NCBI GenBank assembly: GCA_041652555.1
Contig: JBAZHE010000020.1
Coordinates: 1-25,243 of the forward strand
DNA length: 25,243 bases
Direction of reading: 5' to 3'
Source: JBAZHE01 sp041652555
GTDB taxonomy: Bacteria; Patescibacteriota; Patescibacteriia; Patescibacteriales; WJLG01
Within the stretch, counting starts at the first letter, position 1; each line of letters begins with the position of its first letter. Positions 12,483-18,300 of the stretch are shown piece after piece. The notes beneath the pieces are model-generated. The model was not told where the DNA came from and did no database searches. It saw nothing but the letters and a program-made list of their open reading frames with translations. The position numbers and the translations under genes were made by a program.

Positions 12483-12770
12483 CTAATCATTTAAAGCTGC
12501 TTTAATAAGCGAGGAACCGTTTTTAAATGACTTATTAGAACTATTGGCTTCCTTTATAGATTCGCGCAAAATTTCCGCCTTGCGCAAAGTAAATCCGTTA
12601 ACATCCCTTAATTCGCAAGGAAAATTTTTAGTATTTATTATTTGGTGAAAGAAAATCTTAACCGCTGAGCTCATATCCATACCTAAATCCGCCAAAACCT
12701 TTTTTGCTTCGTTTTTGGTTTTAGCGTCAATCCGGATCTGAATTTGTTCGCTATTCTTATTAGAACTCAT
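12483..12770 (-). CDS. DinJ/RelB-family antitoxin
   Basis: This is a 95-residue partner of the YafQ-like toxin. The N-terminal ribbon-helix-helix (EQIQIRIDAKTKNEAKKVL, then LGMDMSSAVKIFFHQII) is the DNA-binding dimer typical of DinJ and would autoregulate the operon. The C-terminal tail, rich in Ser, Asn and Lys, should wrap and inhibit the toxin. A good promoter lies directly upstream (12797-12825) with a GTATTG/CAATAC inverted pair as possible operator. It ends in NSSNKSFKNGSSLIKAALND. Confidence 0.88.
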   Translation of the reverse strand: MSSNKNSEQIQIRIDAKTKNEAKKVLADLGMDMSSAVKIFFHQIINTKNFPCELRDVNGFTLRKAEILRESIKEANSSNKSFKNGSSLIKAALND

Positions 12771-12796
12771 ATTTTTATTATAATTTTATATAATAT

Positions 12797-12828
12797 ACTG
12801 TATTGCATTTTTACCACTTTGTCAATAC
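12797..12828 (-). promoter_or_regulatory. Promoter/operator of the toxin-antitoxin operon
   Basis: On the minus strand TTGACA (12820-12825), a 17-base spacer and TACAGT (12797-12802). The inverted pair GTATTG (12800-12805) and CAATAC (12823-12828) overlaps both hexamers and would suit autorepression by the RHH antitoxin. Confidence 0.65.
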
Positions 12829-12850
12829 AAAAAAATATAGCGAACGAAAG

Positions 12851-12937
12851 CGGAGATGAGAGGATTTGAACCCCTGATACCCTTTCGGGCATACCGCATT
12901 TCGAGTGCGGCCCATTCAACCACTCTGGCACATCTCC
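12851..12937 (-). tRNA. trnS: tRNA-Ser (CGA)
   Basis: Class II tRNA with a long variable arm (TATGCCCGAAAGGGTATC). Acceptor GGAGATG/CATCTCC is perfect, discriminator G. Anticodon stem CCGCA/TGCGG encloses CTCGAAA, anticodon CGA. No CCA encoded. It decodes UCG. Confidence 0.94.
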
Positions 12938-12982
12938 AAATCAATTATTGATTATAAATTATGAATTATAAATCTAATTCAT
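12938..12982. repeat. AT-rich spacer with short inverted repeats (tRNA-Ser side)
   Basis: TCAATTATTGATTATAAATT followed by ATGAATTATAAATC: ATAAATTATGAATTATAAAT contains overlapping direct and inverted ATAAATTAT words. It resembles the AATTATTGA-rich spacers near other tRNA genes but lacks the AATCTTCAA start. Confidence 0.35.
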
Positions 12983-13306
12983 TTAAACATTTTTCTTTTT
13001 ATAATCCAAATCCAATAAAACAAATATTGCCACTAAAACCCAAAAAAGGCAAGCTAAATCGTTCTTAAAATATGGCACATCAACCAGGCCGTGAACAGCG
13101 ATAACCACAACTACACACAAAAGACCAATGGCTAAAAATAAAACTTGCTTATTTTTTGCCTGCCCGGAATGATAAATAATAAATAATAAATGATAAATTA
13201 TTTTTATAAAAATAAAAATAAACAACAACACGCCCGCCAAACCCAATTCTGACCAAAAGTTTAAATAATATTGTGTGGGTAGAGATAAATTTCTACTGGA
13301 CGCCAA
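12983..13306 (-). CDS. O-antigen ligase-like protein, C-terminal fragment (frameshifted)
   Basis: The residues LNFWSELGLAGVLLFIFIFIK and two more hydrophobic helices are the natural continuation of the larger frame that ends PHNII at 13261. The family pattern PHN-x-x-L-x-x-x-x-E-x-G spans the break. Residues before LNFWSE (MASSRNLSLPTQYY) are out-of-frame reading of the upstream gene and not a real start. It ends with a positively charged tail (DLDYKKKNV). Confidence 0.75.
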   Translation of the reverse strand: MASSRNLSLPTQYYLNFWSELGLAGVLLFIFIFIKIIYHLLFIIYHSGQAKNKQVLFLAIGLLCVVVVIAVHGLVDVPYFKNDLACLFWVLVAIFVLLDLDYKKKNV

Positions 13307-14472
13307 ACTTGCTTTTTGTATTCATCGTTAAATACAACATGTAAACGAAAATCTGGATCAGTGCCGTCATCGTAAAATATTCCTGGTACATGATATGGCA
13401 CAATTGCTTTTTGATAATTAGCCAGGCCAGCACCAAAAATCCAACGGTTATTATTTTTAAGCATTTTCCAGGTTTCATCCCATTGAGCACGACGCACTTG
13501 TCCAGAAAAATCTTTTAAAGTTGCTTTTTCTACAACTGTTTTCCCGGCACCAGAAATAATTACCAAGGCAATAATACAAGTAATTACACCAGCCAAAACT
13601 ACCAAGCGTGTTTTTTTATTGCCTAATAATCCAAAAATAAATAAACCAGCTACCAAGCCAACAATTGCCCCCTCAGAATGGGCGAAATAAATAGCTAGCG
13701 AGGAACAAACAATAATTAAAAGTAAAAAGCCTTTTGATAATCCAAGTTGAGAAATATTTTCTTTTTTAAGTGGAAAAAATAATTGCGTTTCTTGCTTGCT
13801 TAATTCTTTTTTTGACGGCACAAATAAAAAAGCCACCAAAATCATTATTATCGGCGCTAAATATAGGCCAACAGCATTTGGATAACCAAAAAAAGAAACT
13901 ACTCGACGCGTTTCAGCCGCCGCCCAAAGAGAGTTATCGATTCCCAGACCGGTAACCTTTTGCCAAATAGCATAAACCGAAACAATTAAAATACTAAAAG
14001 CCAATGGTAAAATTATTTTTTTAAAATCATCTTTATTTTTAAAAACATTTAAAATTAAAATATACAACAAAACTGGTTCAAAAAAATATGCTTTCCAAAT
14101 TCCTAAAGCTTCTAAAGAAAACTTTGAAACGCCAACTGCCACAAAAGAAATTATTAAAAGTAAAATTATTTCAATTCCAAGAGGATAAAATTTTCTACTA
14201 CTCGTCGTTTCCTTTTTAACAAAAGGACTATTCTTAAAAAATTCTTTAACCCCATAATGCCCACAAATAAAGTCTTTAAAATGTGTCTGAAAAACAAACC
14301 AAACAAAAAAAGCGATCAAAATCATCGCCTCCAACATCGTAAAAGGAGTATTAAATATTTTAAATCTCACCAAATACAAAGGCAACCCAGCAATAACAAG
14401 CATTAACGCCAAATCAATACGCTTCCAAGCCAAACCCGCAAAAGCAATAAAAAATAAAATAAAATAAATCAC
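13261..14472 (-). CDS. O-antigen ligase/Wzy-like polytopic membrane protein (frameshifted near the C-terminus)
   Basis: This is a 403-residue membrane protein with about ten hydrophobic helices and a large external loop near the C-terminus (GQVRRAQWDETWKMLKNN...YLYPHN). The loop and the PHN motif match the Wzy_C/WaaL group, which joins or polymerises surface polysaccharide on a lipid carrier. The frame stops at PHNII-TAA. One extra T in ATTATTTAAAC would continue it into 12983-13306, giving about 495 residues, normal for the family. The start is a GTG at 14472, 19 bases after the transporter stop. A pseudogene or an assembly indel are both possible. Confidence 0.8.
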   Translation of the reverse strand: MIYFILFFIAFAGLAWKRIDLALMLVIAGLPLYLVRFKIFNTPFTMLEAMILIAFFVWFVFQTHFKDFICGHYGVKEFFKNSPFVKKETTSSRKFYPLGIEIILLLIISFVAVGVSKFSLEALGIWKAYFFEPVLLYILILNVFKNKDDFKKIILPLAFSILIVSVYAIWQKVTGLGIDNSLWAAAETRRVVSFFGYPNAVGLYLAPIIMILVAFLFVPSKKELSKQETQLFFPLKKENISQLGLSKGFLLLIIVCSSLAIYFAHSEGAIVGLVAGLFIFGLLGNKKTRLVVLAGVITCIIALVIISGAGKTVVEKATLKDFSGQVRRAQWDETWKMLKNNNRWIFGAGLANYQKAIVPYHVPGIFYDDGTDPDFRLHVVFNDEYKKQVWRPVEIYLYPHNII

Positions 14473-14491
14473 AAAATTAATTCAAAAAATA

Positions 14492-15454
14492 TTAAATGAG
14501 CATATAAATCCCGATGCCGACTAAAATTGCACCGATAATTTTTTGGAACAGCACATCGCCGCCCATTTCTTCTTTGAGGATTTTCGGATGGCGCGAAGAC
14601 AAAAATAAAACAAAGAAAAATAAGAAAATATATTGCGCACCTTGCAAAGAATTAATCAAGGCAACATTCCCTAAGGAAATAGCGTAATTTAAAAGTATAA
14701 AAGCACCAGCGGCTAAAGCGCGAGTAGTAAAAAACAATAGCCAATTCTGCGGACGAGATGCTTCGTGATTATGTTCATGTATTAATTTTCTCCAAGAAGG
14801 CACTAAAAGTATTAACATTACACCTATAAAACTGCCCAAACGCGACCAAACAAAACCGCCAATAAAAGGCTGGGTGGAATAAATATGTTTTGCCAAAACA
14901 TAGAAAGAGGCAAAGAAAAAAGCGGCCACGACAGAATTAATTATTAAGCGCTGAGTCGGGCGATAGGCCGCATGAATTCCGCCCAAGGAATCGCCAAAAA
15001 CCTTACGAAAACGTTCTTGCACCATTTTAAATTCATAAAACTTAGTATGCTTAATAGAAATTAAAACTCCACCGATAATCAGAATCGCGAAGGCTAAAAG
15101 CTGACGTTCGGTTAATTCTTCTCCTAAAAAAAGAAATCCTAAAATAAACGTGAACGCCGGCACTAGCGCGCCGACAATCGGCACAACACGCGTCGCCTCG
15201 GATTGGTGCAAAGCCTTATACCAAAAAATCAGAGTGCCCAAAAACAAAAGTCCGGCAGATAAATCCAAAAATAATTCCCCCATACTTGGAACCCAAGGAG
15301 CAAAAATCAAAAGAAAAATATTTAAAAAACTCCATAAACCAACATAAAAAGCGTAAGCAATAGAAGAGTGGATTTTTTTGGACAACAAAAATTTGTCAGC
15401 AACATAAACACCAGCATTAATTAAATAAGCTAAGAGAGCAATTGAAAGCCACAT
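14492..15454 (-). CDS. DMT-superfamily transporter, EamA-like
   Basis: This is a 320-residue integral membrane protein with about ten hydrophobic helices in two repeated halves. The first half contains LLFLGTLIFWYKALHQSEATRVVPI and FLFLGEELTERQLLAFAILIIGGVLIS, and the second LNYAISLGNVALINSLQGAQYIFL, as in EamA repeats (helix pair, E-x-L-x-x-x-Q/x-x-x-G). A cytoplasmic linker (about 135-170) separates them and is longer than usual. Such proteins export small metabolites or amino acids; the substrate cannot be read from sequence. It lies between the GH1 gene and the O-antigen ligase-like gene on the same strand. Confidence 0.82.
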   Translation of the reverse strand: MWLSIALLAYLINAGVYVADKFLLSKKIHSSIAYAFYVGLWSFLNIFLLIFAPWVPSMGELFLDLSAGLLFLGTLIFWYKALHQSEATRVVPIVGALVPAFTFILGFLFLGEELTERQLLAFAILIIGGVLISIKHTKFYEFKMVQERFRKVFGDSLGGIHAAYRPTQRLIINSVVAAFFFASFYVLAKHIYSTQPFIGGFVWSRLGSFIGVMLILLVPSWRKLIHEHNHEASRPQNWLLFFTTRALAAGAFILLNYAISLGNVALINSLQGAQYIFLFFFVLFLSSRHPKILKEEMGGDVLFQKIIGAILVGIGIYMLI

Positions 15455-15481
15455 ATTAAATTTTTAATTTTTAATTTAAAA

Positions 15482-16702
15482 TTATATCTCATTATCTCTG
15501 CAAATTCTGGCGTAAGCGTAGCCAGATGGCTTAACTTGACGTTCGAAAGTTTCGCGGTCAACAGCAACTAAGCCAAATTTCGGCGCCCAGCCGTACGCCC
15601 ATTCAAAATTATCTATCAATGCCCAATGAAAATAGCCTTTTACTGGCACACCATCGGAAATAGCTCGGTGAATCTGGCGCAAATGATCAACTATAAATTT
15701 TTCTCTCTTAGCATCAGAAGCATCAGCTAAGCCGTTCTCCATTACTATAATAGGTTGGCGATATCTTTGCAACTTTTTTAAAACATCGTACATCCCAATT
15801 TGATATATCTCCCAACCCAAATCAGTTGTTTCTTTATTTAAATTTTTTATAAATGGCGGGTGCCAAATAATGCGATCATGAAAATAATAATCCAAACCAA
15901 TAAAATCTAAGTTCTTTTTTATTCCACCCAGAAAAAGACGGTTATTAAAAAAATCAAATAACCAAGCCAAAAAAACCTCCAGCAAAAACCAACGTCGCGC
16001 CGGTGTAAAATCATTATATAAACAAGTAACGCCAACCTTTGCCATTGGAATTTGGGTGTGTATTAATCTATAAGCAGTATTATGCGCCTTAATTAAATTT
16101 TTAAAAACCTTGAAAGCGGAAAAAATATTTCTTTTATTTGGTGGGAAATTTCCTTTTAAATAACCATTAGCTAAATGAATCGTCGGCTCATTAAGCGTTA
16201 ACCAATAATCCACCAAATCTCCCAACTCGCGACAAACACGGCTAACATATAAATCATAATAAATCACGGTTTTCTTATTAGCCCAACCGCCAATATCAGC
16301 TATCCAAGTCGGATTTGTCCAATGCCACAAAGTAACCACTGTTTTAATCCCGGATTTTTTTAAAGAAGTTAAGAGACGGCGATAATATTTAATTGCCTCT
16401 TCATCAAACTCCCCCTCTCTCGGCTCAAGACGCGCCCATTCTAAGCCTAGGCGATAAGAATTAAGATTTAATTCCTTCACCAGCTCTACATCTTCCTTCC
16501 AGCGATTAAAAGAATCGCAAGCCTGCCCGCAAATAAAATCACGCTGATTTAATCCGCGTTTTTTCAAATCCGCCAAACGTTTAGGCGAAGTTTCCCATTG
16601 ACTCCAATCATTAACAGTTCCACCTTCAATCTGATAAGCCGAAGTAGAAGCTCCCCAAAGAAAGTCTTTGGGGAATTTTAAAAATTTTTCTTTTTTCTCC
16701 AT
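15482..16702 (-). CDS. Glycoside hydrolase family 1 (beta-glucosidase-like)
   Basis: This 406-residue retaining glycosidase opens with FPKDFLWGASTSAYQIEGG (about 10-28), the GH1 N-terminal signature. The acid/base Glu172 is in WLTLNEPT and the nucleophile Glu322 is in IIVMENGLAD. Further subsite residues are seen in LWHWTNP (about 125-131), FIGLDYY, and NFEWAYGWAPKFGLV at the C-terminus. No signal peptide, so cytoplasmic. It is about 40-60 residues shorter than typical GH1 enzymes, mostly in loops. Beta-glucosidase, galactosidase or 6-phospho specificity cannot be assigned. The ATG is six bases after a TATAAT box, implying a leaderless mRNA. Confidence 0.92.
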   Translation of the reverse strand: MEKKEKFLKFPKDFLWGASTSAYQIEGGTVNDWSQWETSPKRLADLKKRGLNQRDFICGQACDSFNRWKEDVELVKELNLNSYRLGLEWARLEPREGEFDEEAIKYYRRLLTSLKKSGIKTVVTLWHWTNPTWIADIGGWANKKTVIYYDLYVSRVCRELGDLVDYWLTLNEPTIHLANGYLKGNFPPNKRNIFSAFKVFKNLIKAHNTAYRLIHTQIPMAKVGVTCLYNDFTPARRWFLLEVFLAWLFDFFNNRLFLGGIKKNLDFIGLDYYFHDRIIWHPPFIKNLNKETTDLGWEIYQIGMYDVLKKLQRYRQPIIVMENGLADASDAKREKFIVDHLRQIHRAISDGVPVKGYFHWALIDNFEWAYGWAPKFGLVAVDRETFERQVKPSGYAYARICRDNEI

Positions 16703-16708
16703 ACTTCT

Positions 16709-16717
16709 ATTATAGCA
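16709..16717 (-). promoter_or_regulatory. Extended -10 promoter of the GH1 gene, leaderless
   Basis: TGCTATAAT on the minus strand ends six bases before the ATG at 16702, so the expected transcription start is the A of the ATG. It lies between that gene and the tyrS terminator. No consensus -35. Confidence 0.7.
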
Positions 16718-16725
16718 TTTTCAAA

Positions 16726-16759
16726 AATAATAAAGAAACGGTAGAGTTTCTTTATTATT
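16726..16759 (-). terminator. Strong terminator after tyrS
   Basis: AATAATAAAGAAAC-TCTACC-GTTTCTTTATTATT on the minus strand is a perfect 14-bp stem followed by TTTG. It is 26 bases past the tyrS stop and separates it from the GH1 promoter. Confidence 0.85.
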
Positions 16760-16785
16760 CACAGGCCTATTTTTAAAATCGCCGA

Positions 16786-18000
16786 CTAATTTTTAATCAC
16801 CTTAACAAAACCTCTTTTTCCTTTCTGAATTAAAACTTCTTTATCTGAAACGGCCACCTCACATTCTTTGTCGGAAACTTTTTCGTTATCCACTCTCACG
16901 CCACCACCGTCAATTAAGCGTCCGGCGTCGCCTTTGGAGCTTGCTAGCCCGGCTTTTACTAATAAATCAACGAGGTGATAATTACCCTCGGACATTTTTA
17001 TTTCCTGAATTTCTTCCGGCATTTCTTTATTCTGAACGGTGTCTTCAAAATGCTTTTGCGCTCGTGTCGCATCTTTGTCACCGCGAATCGCTTTAACAAT
17101 TTCAAAAGCTAATAACTTTTTATATTTCATCGGGTTAACACCACCTTCTAATTCTTTTTTAATTTCCGCAATTGCCTCTAACGGCACATCGGTAATTAAT
17201 TCCAAACCCATTAAAATTTTATCATCTCCATAGGACATAGCCTTGCCATACATATCTTCGGAAGTATCACCAAGGTTTATACCATTGCCTTTAGTCTTGG
17301 ACATTGTTCGGCCGTCCGGCGCATCCATCATTTTATTGGCACGGACGAATTTTTCTTTATTCAGATAACTCTTCACAATATCGCGACCCTTTAACATATT
17401 AAAGGTTTGGTCAGCGCCACCGATTTCCAAATCAACTTCCATGGCCACGCCGTCATAGCCTTGCATTAAAGGATAAATGAATTCGTGCAAACCAATCGGG
17501 TCGCCCGCTTTCATTCGGCGCTCAAACATATCACGCTCTAGCATTTGCTGAACAGTCATCTTGGACATCAATTTAATCAAATCATTTAGATTCAATTTGG
17601 ACAGCCATTCATAATTACGCTTGAATTGCACTGGATTATCGCCACTAAAATCTATCAACTGCGCGGCCTGCTCTTTCCAGCCTTTAAGATTTTCTTCAAT
17701 CTGTTTTTCCGTCAACATCTCACGGCCAGACTCCTTATCAGGATCGCCGACACGCGCCGTATAATCGCCAACCAGAAAAATCACCTCATGTCCAAGCTGT
17801 TGCAAAATCCGCAAAGCCCGAATACCCATAGCGTGCCCAACATGCAAATATTTTCCAGTCGGATCAAAACCCTGATAAACGCGCAAACGCTCGCCAGACA
17901 TTAATTTTTCTCTTAATTCATCAACAGTTGGATAAATAGCTTCCACACCACGGAAGAGAAACTTTTCTATTAGACATTTGTCAACAATTACTTTAGACAT
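16786..18000 (-). CDS. tyrS: Tyrosyl-tRNA synthetase
   Basis: This 404-residue class I aminoacyl-tRNA synthetase charges tRNA-Tyr. The HIGH motif appears as HVGH (about 53-56) after YQGFDPTGKYL, and KMSKS as TMSKTKGN (about 232-239). Tyrosine-site segments include LVGDYTARVGDP, QGYDGVAMEVDLEIGGADQTFN. The C-terminus (about 340-404) is an S4 RNA-binding domain with GDAGRLIDGGGVRVDNEKV. Length is normal for bacterial TyrS of the TyrZ-like type. It sits 62 bases after tRNA-Leu(TAG) and may be read through from it, as no clear own promoter is seen. A strong hairpin terminator follows. Confidence 0.97.
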   Translation of the reverse strand: MSKVIVDKCLIEKFLFRGVEAIYPTVDELREKLMSGERLRVYQGFDPTGKYLHVGHAMGIRALRILQQLGHEVIFLVGDYTARVGDPDKESGREMLTEKQIEENLKGWKEQAAQLIDFSGDNPVQFKRNYEWLSKLNLNDLIKLMSKMTVQQMLERDMFERRMKAGDPIGLHEFIYPLMQGYDGVAMEVDLEIGGADQTFNMLKGRDIVKSYLNKEKFVRANKMMDAPDGRTMSKTKGNGINLGDTSEDMYGKAMSYGDDKILMGLELITDVPLEAIAEIKKELEGGVNPMKYKKLLAFEIVKAIRGDKDATRAQKHFEDTVQNKEMPEEIQEIKMSEGNYHLVDLLVKAGLASSKGDAGRLIDGGGVRVDNEKVSDKECEVAVSDKEVLIQKGKRGFVKVIKN

Positions 18001-18012
18001 ATTTAATACTTT

Positions 18013-18041
18013 TAATCTTCAATAATTATTAATTGATAATT
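18013..18041. repeat. AT-rich intergenic element next to tRNA (copy 3)
   Basis: Begins AATCTTCAATAATTATTAAT and continues TGATAATTG. It matches the copies at 2898 and 9571 in its AATCTTCAA start and ATTAATTGATAATT body. It lies between tRNA-Leu(TAG) and tyrS and can form an AT hairpin. Confidence 0.5.
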
Positions 18042-18061
18042 GTAGGTTGAAAATTAATTTG

Positions 18062-18143
18062 TGCGGACGGAGAGACTTGAACTCTCATGGGTTGCCCCGC
18101 ATGCTCCTAAGGCATGTGCGTATACCAATTCCGCCACGTCCGC
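18062..18143 (-). tRNA. trnL: tRNA-Leu (TAG)
   Basis: Class II cloverleaf with perfect acceptor GCGGACG/CGTCCGC, anticodon stem CATGC/GCATG enclosing CTTAGGA, anticodon TAG, and a T-arm identical to tRNA-Leu(CAG). Discriminator A, no CCA. It decodes CUN. Confidence 0.95.
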
Positions 18144-18154
18144 GGGATATAAAC

Positions 18155-18183
18155 AATATAGCTGTTATTTCTTTTATTTTCAA
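18155..18183 (-). promoter_or_regulatory. Promoter of tRNA-Leu(TAG) (and perhaps tyrS)
   Basis: Minus strand TTGAAA (18178-18183), 17-base spacer, TATATT (18155-18160), with 11 bases from the -10 to the tRNA 5' end. It is back-to-back with the uvrA promoter. Confidence 0.65.
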
Positions 18184-18238
18184 CCAAAAAATCATTTCTG
18201 TCAACTAAGTCAAAGATTTTACGAACAACGGGCAGGTC

Positions 18239-18267
18239 TTGCGCTAAGTGATTTTTTTATGTATAAT
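18239..18267 (+). promoter_or_regulatory. Promoter of uvrA
   Basis: TTGCGC (18239-18244), 17-base spacer, TATAAT (18262-18267), 33 bases before the ATG at 18301. A second TATAAT at 18277-18282 lacks a -35. No LexA-type palindrome is seen, so SOS control is not supported. Confidence 0.6.
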
Positions 18268-18300
18268 AAGACTTTATATAATGCATTTACATAATTTTTT

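Noticed and set aside
13261..13275. TTTAAAC heptamer at the O-antigen ligase break, suggesting programmed -1 frameshifting
   Set aside because: The heptamer is in the wrong phase: the upstream frame reads ATT-TAA-ACT, not T-TTA-AAC, so slippage would not start from the incoming frame.
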